A DNA stretch of 64,000 bases from an uncultured Bacteroidota bacterium (GTDB taxonomy: Bacteria; Bacteroidota; Bacteroidia; Bacteroidales; UBA12481): positions 1 through 64,000 of the forward strand of contig CAINOB010000064.1 of NCBI GenBank assembly GCA_903851365.1, read 5' to 3'. The position numbers and the translations under genes are program-made. Positions 53,193 to 63,432 of the stretch are shown here, piece by piece. The notes under the pieces were generated by a model. It did not search any database and had not been told where the DNA came from. It saw nothing but the letters and a program-made list of their open reading frames with translations. Numbering within the stretch: the first letter of the stretch is position 1; every line of letters begins with the position of its first letter.

Positions 53193-56159
53193 ATGAAAAA
53201 CAAACATTTACTCTTTGCTCTTACTCTTGTTTTATCCATTGGATTCACTGCCTTTGGCCAGGTGGCTGGGGAAGGAAAGATCCTGCTTTCCGGAGACGGC
53301 AACCAAACCGTCAAGGACCTTGACCCGATGAACTCTGCTAACTGGCTGAGTGCCCGTCGGGTTAACCAGTTTACAGGTGCTGTTGATGTTGCGGATATCG
53401 CCAAGGCTCAGGAACAAGTTAAAGCCCTCTCCCTTAAAGGCGGAAATTCGCTGAATATGGCCTGGACTGAAGTCGGCCCGAATAATATCGGCGGCCGGAC
53501 ACGTGCATTCCTGATCGACAAAGACAATGCTGATGTTTGTTTTGCAGGCAGCGTTAGCGGCGGATTGTGGAGAACAACAACCGGCGGTACCTCCTGGGAA
53601 AAAACCAGTTCCGCTACAGGCGAACTTTTCGAGAACTTGGCAGTGTCCTCCATTTGCCAGGCTGCGAACGGTGATATTTATTTTGGTACTGGCGAAGGCC
53701 CAGCTACCACCACCGGAATTAATCAGGATGCTCATATTGGTGTGGTTGGCCAGGGTATCTGGAAATCAACCGATCATGGTTTGACTTTCAGCAGATTGGA
53801 ATCAACCTGGTCAAGCGCTGATTCAAAACTTACTTTTGTTTTGGTTTATGCTGTTGCAGCTGACCCGACAAATGCATCGAAAATTTATGCCGCCACAGTT
53901 AAAGGTCTCCGCGTTTCAACCGACGGTGGACAATCATGGACAAACCCCATTCCAGATAAAGTTTTAACGGCATTTGACGTTAAAGTTGCTACAGATGGTA
54001 CCGTCCTTACTTCGGTTGGTAACGTAGCCTATCGTTCACCCAGTGGCGATGCCGGAACTTTCGTTGCAGTATCAGCTGCTGACGGTCTGAAGAAAACCCT
54101 CATCCAGGACAAGGATGTTTCCCGTATGATGTTTGCTTTCGCACCAAGCGATCCTAACTATGTATATTGTGTTGCCGTTGGAACGACGAAAACAGGTACA
54201 GTGGTTACTGGTAACCCTCTGAGTCAGATATATCAGTCAAAAGATAAAGGCTTAACATGGTCAGTGATCGGCCCGGGCGGATCAGGATATTTCCAGCCAC
54301 TCGGAACCGAAGGTAACTATGCATGCGCTCTTGGAGTGAATCCAATAGATCCAGGTTACATTATGATCGGTGGAAAAGATGTTTATTCATGGTCATACAA
54401 AACAGGATGGGAACGCATTACCCTCGATGAACCAATGACATTGGCCAACCGCGGATTCTATGTTCACCGCGATCAGCATACTATCGTTTTTCATCCAACC
54501 GATCCGAATACCGTATTTATCGGAACCAGCGGAGGTGTAACTGTTACCAACAACCAGGGCAGAACCTGGAGAACCTTGAATCGTAATTATAATGTAACTC
54601 AAGCCATGACAGTTGGTTTCTCCCCAAAAGGTGAAATTTTGTCAGGTTCAATGGATAACGGAATTCTTTATATGGACTTCCAGAGCAACGACCCGAAATA
54701 TGCTACATGGTGGGCAGGTGCTTTATTCTCTGCTTTCCTGAATTTCCGTCATGGTGGTGAGTGTGCTATTTCAACTCTCGATCCAAGCTTCAAATTCTAT
54801 ACAACTCCTGGTGGAGATATTCATCGCCGTATGGTTGTTGAAGGTCAAACCACTTATCAGGAATACTGGGGTTTAGGTGAAGGCGGAGCATGGTTGTCGC
54901 CTATGACATTGTGGGAAAGTTTCAACGATACCAAATCCTGGGATTCTGTAAACTTTATCGCTGACCGCGATTATTCAGCAGGCGAAACTGTTGTTGCACA
55001 GAGCATGATTAAAAAACTCCCGCTGCGCAAAGTCCTCAATCGGCCTATGGTTACTGGCGATACCGTTAAAATTCAGGATACCTACCAGGCAATGCTGGTC
55101 TTTGGAAAAAATGGTCTGGCTGGTCTTAAAGTTAATCGTCACCCACTCAGTGGAGTTGATGTTTATAAAACACAAGCTTATTGCATTATTGTAAGGAAAC
55201 GTTTACAAGGAACAGCTCCGAACGTGGATCAGGTTGTTTCCCTGGCCATTTCGCAGGATGGCAACCATATCTATGGCGCCGTTTGGGATGCTTCAGAAAA
55301 GAAATATAAGATCTACAGGATTTCCAACATGGAAAATGCCAGAATCAGAAGGAATCTGGATACTGCTACCGCTTTCGACGGAATCACCGGTTTGCCAACC
55401 TATGTTGAAACTACCGCCACTATCGGGTCGTTTACCCAGGTAGTAACCAGCATAGCTGTAGATCCTACCGATCCTAACAAAGTTTTGGTTTCCACCGGTA
55501 ACTATGGCAACCCGAACTTCATTTATCGTTGTACCAATGCTACCACGGCAAAAGATTCCACGGAAAACTTTACTGCTATTCAGGGGAACCTTCCGCAGGC
55601 ACCGGTTTATTCAGTATGTTTCAATGCACGCAACAGCAGCGAAGTTATTGTCGGAACTGAATACGGTGTTTATTCAACTTCCAATGTTTACGCTTCAACC
55701 CCTGATTGGGCAAGCGAAAACAGAAACGGAATGGAAATCGTTCCTGTATTCCAGATCCGTCAGCAGCATTTTGACAACAATGCCGAATTTGGTATCGAAA
55801 ATCACGGCATGATTTACGCAGCAACTTTCGGAAGGGGTATTTTCACCTCTGATACTTTTGCTTCCAAAGGCGGAACTTCTTCAGCTCCCGCAACCGCTCT
55901 CAGTAATCTTGATGTTCAGATTTCCCCGAACCCGGTTAACGGCGTTGCAGTTATTCGTTATAACATGAAAAGCAATTCGGATATCAACTTCCAGATTTAC
56001 GATCTGCAGGGTAAAGTTGTTAAAACCATTAACCTGTCTAACCAGATGGCTGGCAACAATGAATTAAGCATTGATGCCTCACAGTTTAGTGCGGGAACCT
56101 ATCTGATCCGCATGACTGCCGGAACTCAGCAGGCTGCCTCAAAATTTGTAGTTAAGTAA
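53193..56159 (+). CDS. large T9SS cargo protein with sialidase/VPS10-like beta-propeller
   Basis: 988 residues from the ATG at 53193 (MKNKHLLF); the frame opens at a TTG at 53166. Signal peptide ending TAFGQ. The main part carries bladed-propeller repeats of the sortilin/BNR type: WTEVGPNNIGGRTRAFLID, GSVSGGLWRTTTGGTSWEK, GTGEGP, GIWKSTDHGLTFSRL, VSTDGGQSWTNP, IYQSKDKGLTWSVI and GVTVTNNQGRTWRTL. The T9SS type A sorting domain is at the end (ISPNPVNGVAVIRY, SAGTYLIRM, KFVVK). No active-site set was identified, so a glycan-binding or structural role is as likely as an enzymatic one. Strong terminator downstream. Codon use looks even and highly expressed-like, but this was not computed. Confidence 0.87.
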   Translation: MKNKHLLFALTLVLSIGFTAFGQVAGEGKILLSGDGNQTVKDLDPMNSANWLSARRVNQFTGAVDVADIAKAQEQVKALSLKGGNSLNMAWTEVGPNNIGGRTRAFLIDKDNADVCFAGSVSGGLWRTTTGGTSWEKTSSATGELFENLAVSSICQAANGDIYFGTGEGPATTTGINQDAHIGVVGQGIWKSTDHGLTFSRLESTWSSADSKLTFVLVYAVAADPTNASKIYAATVKGLRVSTDGGQSWTNPIPDKVLTAFDVKVATDGTVLTSVGNVAYRSPSGDAGTFVAVSAADGLKKTLIQDKDVSRMMFAFAPSDPNYVYCVAVGTTKTGTVVTGNPLSQIYQSKDKGLTWSVIGPGGSGYFQPLGTEGNYACALGVNPIDPGYIMIGGKDVYSWSYKTGWERITLDEPMTLANRGFYVHRDQHTIVFHPTDPNTVFIGTSGGVTVTNNQGRTWRTLNRNYNVTQAMTVGFSPKGEILSGSMDNGILYMDFQSNDPKYATWWAGALFSAFLNFRHGGECAISTLDPSFKFYTTPGGDIHRRMVVEGQTTYQEYWGLGEGGAWLSPMTLWESFNDTKSWDSVNFIADRDYSAGETVVAQSMIKKLPLRKVLNRPMVTGDTVKIQDTYQAMLVFGKNGLAGLKVNRHPLSGVDVYKTQAYCIIVRKRLQGTAPNVDQVVSLAISQDGNHIYGAVWDASEKKYKIYRISNMENARIRRNLDTATAFDGITGLPTYVETTATIGSFTQVVTSIAVDPTDPNKVLVSTGNYGNPNFIYRCTNATTAKDSTENFTAIQGNLPQAPVYSVCFNARNSSEVIVGTEYGVYSTSNVYASTPDWASENRNGMEIVPVFQIRQQHFDNNAEFGIENHGMIYAATFGRGIFTSDTFASKGGTSSAPATALSNLDVQISPNPVNGVAVIRYNMKSNSDINFQIYDLQGKVVKTINLSNQMAGNNELSIDASQFSAGTYLIRMTAGTQQAASKFVVK

Positions 56160-56177
56160 TTACTTATCATAATTATT

Positions 56178-56211
56178 AAAACCCCGGATCTTCGGATTCC
56201 GGGGTTTTTTT
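56178..56211 (+). terminator. factor-independent terminator after the T9SS cargo gene
   Basis: A 9-10 bp stem AAACCCCGGA/TTCCGGGGTTT with loop TCTTCGG, followed by a T run. Confidence 0.9.
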
Positions 56212-56245
56212 ATGCTGTTTTTCTAATAACAAACCTCCTTAATCG

Positions 56246-56277
56246 TTTGAAAAACGACACCCTTTTTATTACCTTTG
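56246..56277 (+). promoter_or_regulatory. candidate promoter of gapA
   Basis: TTTG (56246-56249), 20 bases, TACCTTTG (56270-56277): the best match to the Bacteroidota promoter consensus in the window. Leader of about 40 bases before the ATG at 56326. It fits strong expression of a glycolytic gene. Confidence 0.7.
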
Positions 56278-56316
56278 TGGGCGAAAATTTGAAACAAAAG
56301 AACGATTAATAATTAA

Positions 56317-57330
<1,014 letters not shown>

Positions 57331-57347
57331 TCCCTGATTGGAAAACA

Positions 57348-57385
57348 AAAAAGAGGCTGCCCTCCCTTTCGGACAGCCTCTTTTT
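57348..57385. terminator. bidirectional terminator between gapA and the permease gene
   Basis: The stem AAAAGAGGCTG/CAGCCTCTTTT has A and T runs on either side, so it can stop transcripts from both convergent genes. Its AGAGGC(T/C)GCC...ACAGCCTCT core matches the terminator at 6791. Confidence 0.85.
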
Positions 57386-57441
57386 ATTTTTCGCGTTTCG
57401 ATCTTTTCTTCCGTCCCCCGATCTTCTTCTTCGTCTATCGT

Positions 57442-58671
57442 TTACTCAAATCTCAGCGACTCGATAGGATCAAGCCTTGAAGCCTTCATGGCCGGGTAAA
57501 TTCCAGAAACTACTCCAACAATCAGGCACAAAAGGAAACCCATAATCATCCAGGCCCACGGAATCACGAAAACGCCGCCGGCAATCAATGGTATGAGGTT
57601 CCCCACAACCATTCCAAGGACAATTCCGACCATGCCACCAATCTGACCAACCAATACAGCTTCGAACAGAAACTGTTGCTGAATGGTCTTGTTATTCGCT
57701 CCGATCGCTTTACGGATTCCAATTTCCTGGGTGCGCTCCGCAACTGCAACCAACATAATGTTCATTAAGCCAATGGCAGCACCAAGCAAGGTGATAATGC
57801 CAATCAAGGTGGCAGCGATCGTTATGCTCGACAATGAGCTGATCATCAATTCGGCAATACTATCGCTCTTAACAATATAAAAATCCGTGGCATCAAGAGG
57901 TTCCAATCCCCTGATTACCCGAAATAAATTCTCGGCTTCTCCCATGGCTTCCGACATCCCTACCCCCTCATTCGGTAATACCGTTATATTAAACGACATA
58001 TTAGGATAGGAAAAATATTGACGCACATTGGTCACCGGGATAATGCACAGTCGGTCACCACTGCCGATCATGGAAGCGCCTTTAGCTTTGAGAACCCCGA
58101 TAATCCGGTACTTCCCATTTGAAATAGTAATCATTTTGTCAATTGGATCCTGGCCTTGTTTAAACAGGCTGGTCACCACCTCGGCACCCACCACCACGGC
58201 ATTCTCACCACTCCGGATATCGGCATCGGTGAAATTCCTACCCTTTGATATCTCATAACCTGCCGTAATCAGGTAATTCTCATCAACCCCCCTGACAGAA
58301 ACGTTCGGATTAGTTTTCTCCGACTCATATTTAATAGTAGCATTGCCCGAAGCACCAATGGAAACCGACACTGCTGCCGGGATTTTGTACTCATCTTTAA
58401 ACCGCTTAGCCTCACTGTAGGAGACCCTTGAAAAGTTTTTCGTCCTCTCCCGGTGGTTTCCGATCTGAACATTATAAGCCCGGCTGCGAATGCTGAATGA
58501 ATTTGCCCCCATCGCTGAGAATGATGAATTTACCGATCGCTTGAGAGAATCGATAGTTGTCAGGATCCCGACCAGGGCCATTATTCCAAAGGCAATAATC
58601 AGAACAGTCAAAGTAGTCCTGAGTAGATTTGATCGGATGGATATAAAGGAGATTCTGAAATTCTCCTTCAT
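57442..58671 (-). CDS. ABC transporter permease, MacB/FtsX type
   Basis: 409 residues from the Met at 58671 (MKENFRISF); an in-frame Met 57 bases upstream gives a poor N-terminus. One membrane segment (about 20-42), a periplasmic MacB-type domain (about 45-265, SIRSRAYN, RGVDENYL, GRNFTDADIRSGENAVV) and three C-terminal membrane segments with the FtsX loop RTQEIGIRKAIGA. Family members work with an ATPase in export or mechanotransmission of lipoproteins, peptides or drugs. No ATPase gene lies beside it. Confidence 0.92.
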   Translation of the reverse strand: MKENFRISFISIRSNLLRTTLTVLIIAFGIMALVGILTTIDSLKRSVNSSFSAMGANSFSIRSRAYNVQIGNHRERTKNFSRVSYSEAKRFKDEYKIPAAVSVSIGASGNATIKYESEKTNPNVSVRGVDENYLITAGYEISKGRNFTDADIRSGENAVVVGAEVVTSLFKQGQDPIDKMITISNGKYRIIGVLKAKGASMIGSGDRLCIIPVTNVRQYFSYPNMSFNITVLPNEGVGMSEAMGEAENLFRVIRGLEPLDATDFYIVKSDSIAELMISSLSSITIAATLIGIITLLGAAIGLMNIMLVAVAERTQEIGIRKAIGANNKTIQQQFLFEAVLVGQIGGMVGIVLGMVVGNLIPLIAGGVFVIPWAWMIMGFLLCLIVGVVSGIYPAMKASRLDPIESLRFE

Positions 58672-58794
58672 CAACGCTATTTTCCTAAAATATTGGCTGG
58701 ATTTTTTCACGATTATAAAATTCGGCACCGCAAATTACGGAAACCAAAGCAGAACAGGAATTTTCTCGCTATTTTTAACTCTTTACAACCATTA

Positions 58795-59799
58795 ATGGAT
58801 CTAAAAACCCGGATATCATCTTTTGTTGCACTTGGAAAATTACTTCCCCAACTGATCCAAAGCAGTTTGCCGGACGAAGCTTTTCAGGCTAATAACTGGT
58901 TCACTAAAAGCGAATTGGAAAGGGCTCTCAATTCCTGGTCTAACATTCTGACTGAAGTGAACTTGCTGCGCTGGATTGCTCCTTACCCAATTCCTGAAAT
59001 TTCATCGATCCGTAAAATTTTGGTTATCACGGCAGGGAACCTCCCACTGGTTGGATTTCATGATTTTCTTTCTGTCCTGATGCTGGGATACCGGTTTATT
59101 GGAAAACTTTCATCACGCGATGATATCCTCCTCAATGTTCTGGCAAATGAATTGAAACTTATCCATCCGGATTTTAAGGATTTGATCGACCTTACTGGGA
59201 AAACTCAAGCTTCGGATGCTGTTATCGCCACGGGCAGCAATAATAGTTCGAGATATTTTCAAATGGAGTACGGCAAAATTCCGCACATCATCAGAAAGAA
59301 CCGGACCTCGGCAGCCGTGCTAGATGCAACCGAGGATGAAAATGATTTAAAGAATCTGGTATCTGATATCCTGTACTATTTCGGATTGGGCTGCAGAAGC
59401 GTATCGCACCTTTACTTCCCTTACGGATATTCGTTGGAAACCCTTCAACTCCATCTGTCCGCCTTCAAACAAGTGGATCCATGTTTATTATATTCTGATA
59501 ATCTGCGTTTTCAAAAAGCAAGGTTATCCATGCTTAACACCAGCTTTAAAGATGCCGGCAACACATTACTCGTTGAAAATGAAAGCCTTCACTCCCCAAT
59601 CGGAGTGGTCCACTTCAGCTATTATGATGACAGCGAATTGCTATTCAACAACTTAAATTCCAAAGAGAATGACATTCAGTGTTTAGTGGGCAACAAGCAT
59701 CTTAACCCTGCACTGATCCCATTCGGAACCGCCCAGAAACCCGATCTTTGGGATTATGCCGATAATGTTGACACCCTGGAATTTCTCATGAATATTTAA
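58795..59799 (+). CDS. acyl-CoA reductase-like protein (LuxC family)
   Basis: 334 residues from the ATG at 58795 (MDLKTRISSF), chosen because the longer frame overlaps the divergent permease start. LuxC-type aldehyde-dehydrogenase fold: ILVITAGNLPLVGFHDFLSVL, VIATGSNNSSRYF, KNRTSAAVLDATE, and FGLGCRSVSHLYFPY with Cys200 as the likely catalytic thiol. LuxC enzymes reduce acyl-CoA or acyl thioesters to aldehydes. No luxD, luxE or luciferase genes are near. Role here unknown, perhaps lipid aldehyde metabolism. miaA follows after 3 bases. Confidence 0.85.
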   Translation: MDLKTRISSFVALGKLLPQLIQSSLPDEAFQANNWFTKSELERALNSWSNILTEVNLLRWIAPYPIPEISSIRKILVITAGNLPLVGFHDFLSVLMLGYRFIGKLSSRDDILLNVLANELKLIHPDFKDLIDLTGKTQASDAVIATGSNNSSRYFQMEYGKIPHIIRKNRTSAAVLDATEDENDLKNLVSDILYYFGLGCRSVSHLYFPYGYSLETLQLHLSAFKQVDPCLLYSDNLRFQKARLSMLNTSFKDAGNTLLVENESLHSPIGVVHFSYYDDSELLFNNLNSKENDIQCLVGNKHLNPALIPFGTAQKPDLWDYADNVDTLEFLMNI

Positions 59800-59802
59800 C
59801 CG

Positions 59803-60705
59803 ATGCCTCCAATCTTACTGATAATTGCAGGCCCAACCGCTTCAGGAAAAACTGATGTGAGCATTAAACTGGCTCAGCATTGGAAAACCGAAATTATTTC
59901 CTGTGATTCCAGACAGATGTACCGTGAAATGTCCATCGGCACCGCCAAACCAAATCCTGAGCAGCTGGCCACTGTGCCTCATCACCTCATTGATAATCTT
60001 TCGATCCACGATTACTATTCCGCCTTCCAATTTGAGCAGGACGCACTTGAATTGCTGAGAACGCTGTTTTTAAAACATCAAATCGTAATCATGACCGGCG
60101 GTACCGGATTATATATGGATGCCATTATCAATGGTATCGACGATATTCCTGATCCTGATCCGGAGATTCGTTTAATGCTAAAGCAACGATATGAATCAGA
60201 GGGACTTGATCTCCTGTTGTCTGAAATTTCCCAACTTGATCCCGAGTATTATGCCAAGGTCGATAAAAAGAATCCGGCACGGGTATTGAGAGGATTGGAA
60301 GTTTGCCTGACCACGGGAAAACCATTTTCCTCCTTCCGAATTAAACAACCCGTTAAAAGAGATTTTGATATCATCCTAACCGGATTGGAATTACCCAGGG
60401 AAACACTTTACGAACGTATCGACAGGCGTGTTGATATCATGATTGCCAATGGCTTGGTCAAAGAAGCAGAGCAACTCTACCCGATGAGGAACCTTAATGG
60501 GTTAAACACCGTGGGTTATAGGGAAATTTTCGAAATGATGGATGGGAATTTTGATCTGACTGAAGCTATCCGGTTAATCAAAAGAAATACCCGGCATTAT
60601 GCCAAGAGGCAGATTACCTGGAACAACCGATACCCGGCGATGAAATATTTTAACCCGGAAAATTTTGAAGATTTGAAAGTCCGGATCAATTCTTTGTTGT
60701 CCTGA
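59803..60705 (+). CDS. miaA: tRNA dimethylallyltransferase
   Basis: 300 residues. P-loop AGPTASGKT (9-17), ISCDSRQMYREMSIGTAKP with the catalytic Asp, MTGGTGLYMDAI, and NTRHYAKRQITWNNR near the C-terminus. Transfers a dimethylallyl group to A37 of tRNAs reading UNN codons. Its last 20 bases overlap the convergent glycosyltransferase gene. Confidence 0.97.
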   Translation: MPPILLIIAGPTASGKTDVSIKLAQHWKTEIISCDSRQMYREMSIGTAKPNPEQLATVPHHLIDNLSIHDYYSAFQFEQDALELLRTLFLKHQIVIMTGGTGLYMDAIINGIDDIPDPDPEIRLMLKQRYESEGLDLLLSEISQLDPEYYAKVDKKNPARVLRGLEVCLTTGKPFSSFRIKQPVKRDFDIILTGLELPRETLYERIDRRVDIMIANGLVKEAEQLYPMRNLNGLNTVGYREIFEMMDGNFDLTEAIRLIKRNTRHYAKRQITWNNRYPAMKYFNPENFEDLKVRINSLLS

Positions 60706-61708
60706 CCCGGTAAAAACCCTTTTTCATTACGCCATATTTATCTTTCCTGAGGATAAGCAGCGTCCAGGCAGCACCCAGGAAACCACACCCATATCCGCAT
60801 AATTGAATAAACGAGGCAACGACCGAGACTACTCCCGTGATAACGGATTTGTTTTTAAGGGTTGCGTCAATAAAAACCATTGCGATCCATAAAAACAGTG
60901 GCAGCAAAGCCCAGAAACCTATAATAGCTGACAGGGCGATCAGAAAAATACATCCGACTAAAAAAGCAGCAGGAGCCAGATAAAATAAGTTAAAGGTTTC
61001 GGGATAAACTTTGGATATGATCAGTCGCGTTTTGCCAAATCCGAATACCTGCCTGAAAAATCTGGTGAGTGCGGTCCGTCTTTTATGGTAAACAAATGCA
61101 TTCTGAATAAACCCTGATGGGAATCCGTTTTTTATCAGTTCGATGCTTAAAACCATATCTTCACCAGGGTGCATTTTGGTTTCGGGGTAGCCACCCACCT
61201 TAAAAAAAGCTTGCCGGGAGATTCCCATATTGAAGCTGCGGGGATAAAATTTGTCAATCTTTTTCTTTCCGCCGCGAATTCCTCCAGTGGTAAGGAAGGA
61301 AGTCATGGCATAGGAGATGGATTTCTGGACCAGATTAAAATCTTCGGATGCCCTGTCGGGGCCCCCAAAAAAATCAACCGGGTTGTTTTCCAGATAGTGA
61401 TTAACGTTTTTCAGATAATCAATCGGCAGAATGCAATCGCTGTCGACATACAGAAAATAAGTCCCCCGTGCAGCTCTGGTACCCACATTACGAGCCAGGG
61501 AGGGGCCGCTGTGAAGTAAATCGAGGTATTCTATTTCAAGTTTATCGGAATATTTTGCAATCAGTTTGTCTGATCTTAGGTCGGATCCATCTTCGACAAC
61601 GATCACCTCAAAATTGGTATAACTCTGCATGGCCATGCTCTCGAGGAGTTCTGCAAGTTCCTCCGGCCGGTTATAAACTGGAACAATGAATGAATAAAAG
61701 TGTTCCAT
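60686..61708 (-). CDS. GT2 family glycosyltransferase with C-terminal membrane segments
   Basis: 340 residues. GT-A fold: VVEDGSDLRSD, LARNVGTRAARG, YVDSDC (DxD), and the acceptor-side GEDMVLSIELIKNG. About three hydrophobic segments lie after residue 235. It probably adds a sugar to a lipid-linked or surface glycan at the inner membrane. Last gene of a tight minus-strand operon; its start shares one base with the stop of the methyltransferase gene. Confidence 0.9.
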   Translation of the reverse strand: MEHFYSFIVPVYNRPEELAELLESMAMQSYTNFEVIVVEDGSDLRSDKLIAKYSDKLEIEYLDLLHSGPSLARNVGTRAARGTYFLYVDSDCILPIDYLKNVNHYLENNPVDFFGGPDRASEDFNLVQKSISYAMTSFLTTGGIRGGKKKIDKFYPRSFNMGISRQAFFKVGGYPETKMHPGEDMVLSIELIKNGFPSGFIQNAFVYHKRRTALTRFFRQVFGFGKTRLIISKVYPETFNLFYLAPAAFLVGCIFLIALSAIIGFWALLPLFLWIAMVFIDATLKNKSVITGVVSVVASFIQLCGYGCGFLGAAWTLLILRKDKYGVMKKGFYRVRTTKN

Positions 61709-62472
61709 CAGGGTTTTAAGGCAATATATAATGTTTCATCAGGGGCCAGGCGATAGCGGCTGACCTCATCAGAGCTAAATGTTTGCGATACCGGGTGTTC
61801 TTCAACAATAAATCCGCATTTTCTAAGGCGACCGGCGTAGTCACGTCCATAAACCCGTACATGGTCTTTCTGTCCGAAATGTTTTTCCCGTTCCTGTGGG
61901 TCAGTGATGGAAGGATCTTCAAAGGTGTTTTCGCGGTGTGGCTCAAGTGGCACCTGAAGAATGGCAAATCCTCCCGGACGCAAAATGCGCAGGAATTCAT
62001 CCATCACCCTGCGATCGTCGGTTACATGCTCCAGCACATGGTTGCACAGGATCATATCAAAGGAATCCTGATCAAAAGGGATGTCATGCAAATCAAAATG
62101 GTAGTCGGCAAGCGGCGATTCCAGATCAGCAGTGATATATTCGATATGTTTTAATTGCTTGAACCGATTATAAAAACACTGTTCAGGAGCAACATGCAAC
62201 AGTTTACGGGGCTTGGTGAGAAAGTCCGACTGGGTTTGCAGCCAGAGCCAGATCAGCCGGTGACGTTCGAGTGAAAGGCATTCAGGACATAAAACATTTG
62301 ACCTTGAATACACTCCGTAGGGTAAAAATTTTCGAAAAGTTGATCCGCAAACCGGACATTCAACAGCATTACCCTTGAGGAATGGTTTGAAAAGTCCCAT
62401 AAACAAATAGCTTACCCGGATCAGAAATGGCCTGGGAAAAATCCGAAGAGCCCATCGAATCAGGCTTTTCAT
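61708..62472 (-). CDS. class I SAM methyltransferase with N-terminal zinc ribbon
   Basis: 254 residues. A zinc ribbon Cys39/Cys42 (CPVC) and Cys62/Cys65 (CPEC) precedes a Rossmann methyltransferase domain (KLLHVAPEQCF, YITADLESPLADYHFDL, FDMILCNHVLEHV, LRILRPGGFAILQVPL). The Cys4 plus HVLEHV pattern recalls methyltransferases found in glycan and O-antigen loci. The substrate is probably a sugar or lipid-linked glycan, from context between two GT2 genes. Overlaps the upstream GT2 by 4 bases and the downstream one by 1, so strongly coupled. Confidence 0.87.
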   Translation of the reverse strand: MKSLIRWALRIFPRPFLIRVSYLFMGLFKPFLKGNAVECPVCGSTFRKFLPYGVYSRSNVLCPECLSLERHRLIWLWLQTQSDFLTKPRKLLHVAPEQCFYNRFKQLKHIEYITADLESPLADYHFDLHDIPFDQDSFDMILCNHVLEHVTDDRRVMDEFLRILRPGGFAILQVPLEPHRENTFEDPSITDPQEREKHFGQKDHVRVYGRDYAGRLRKCGFIVEEHPVSQTFSSDEVSRYRLAPDETLYIALKP

Positions 62473-63416
62473 ATCTCTTCAGCGATCAGGTATTTATTCC
62501 GGTCGGTGGCGGAGCGGGAGACCAGCTCAGCCAGGAACCCGGTCAAAAACAACTGTACTCCAATGATAACCGCCAATAACGCAAGATAAAACAGAGGTTG
62601 GGCAGTTATTTCCCTGGGTATGATATGATGAGTGATATCATGAATCTTGATTCCAATTAACCAAGCAGTTACAATCGCACCAAAAAGCATCATAAGCATG
62701 CCCATAGATCCGAAAAAGTGCATTGGCTTTTTGGCAAATCGGGTGATAAAACTTACAGTCAGCAAATCCAGAGCCCCGGTGAATAATCGGCCAATCCCGT
62801 ATTTCGATTTTCCATATTTGCGCTCCTGATGAGCAACAATTTTCTCACCAATATGTCCAAAGCCGCTTCTTTTTGCCAAAATTGGAGTGTACCGATGCAT
62901 ATCACCAAAAACCTCGATACTCTTAACCACTTCGTTCCGGTAGGCTTTCAGTCCGCAATTAAAATCATGGATCTTTATTCCGCTATTCAGCCGGGCGACA
63001 AAATTGAAAAACTTTGATGGCCAGCGTTTCGAAACCGGGTCTTTTCTTTTCTTTTTCCATCCTGATACGAGATCAAATCCATCCTGACGGATCATCTTCA
63101 CGAGGCCTGGAATCTCATCTGGGCTATCCTGAAGATCAGCATCCATGGTAATTACCACATCTCCTTTTGCCAGGCTGAAACCGCATTGCAGTGCTGCCGC
63201 CTTTCCGTAATTGCGCTGAAAACGAACACCCCTAACCTCAGGATATTGCGTTGAGAGTGCCCTGATTGCTGCCCAGGATCCATCGCGGCTGCCATCGTCA
63301 ACCAGAATGACTTCATGGGTCAGCCGTTCATTTTTTGTAACGCGTGTAATCCATTGAAGCAGTTCGGGTAAAGACTCAGCCTCATTAAATAAAGGAATGA
63401 TTATCGATAGGTCCAT
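62469..63416 (-). CDS. GT2 family polyprenyl-phosphate glycosyltransferase (DPM1/GtrB-like)
   Basis: 315 residues. GT-A motifs: PLFNEAESLPELL, VDDGSRDGSW, QRNYGKAAALQCGF, DADLQDSPDEIP, NCGLKAYR. Two membrane segments at the C-terminus (about 230-250 and 270-292) match the DPM1/GtrB subgroup, which charges polyprenyl phosphate with a sugar for use on the outer side of the membrane. Second gene of the operon, 16 bases after the DUF4199 gene. Confidence 0.92.
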   Translation of the reverse strand: MDLSIIIPLFNEAESLPELLQWITRVTKNERLTHEVILVDDGSRDGSWAAIRALSTQYPEVRGVRFQRNYGKAAALQCGFSLAKGDVVITMDADLQDSPDEIPGLVKMIRQDGFDLVSGWKKKRKDPVSKRWPSKFFNFVARLNSGIKIHDFNCGLKAYRNEVVKSIEVFGDMHRYTPILAKRSGFGHIGEKIVAHQERKYGKSKYGIGRLFTGALDLLTVSFITRFAKKPMHFFGSMGMLMMLFGAIVTAWLIGIKIHDITHHIIPREITAQPLFYLALLAVIIGVQLFLTGFLAELVSRSATDRNKYLIAEEI

Positions 63417-63432
63417 AGCAGCTTGTAATTGA

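Noticed and set aside
53193-56159. Sialidase activity for the propeller protein
   Set aside because: The blade motifs are of the sortilin/BNR type but the arginine triad and the catalytic Asp/Tyr/Glu set of sialidases could not be placed.
58693-58794. Longer start of the LuxC-like gene
   Set aside because: It would overlap the promoter region of the divergent permease and adds a basic stretch unlike the family; the ATG at 58795 fits.
58795-59799. Bioluminescence (lux) operon
   Set aside because: Only a LuxC-family reductase is present; no luciferase, LuxD or LuxE gene is nearby.
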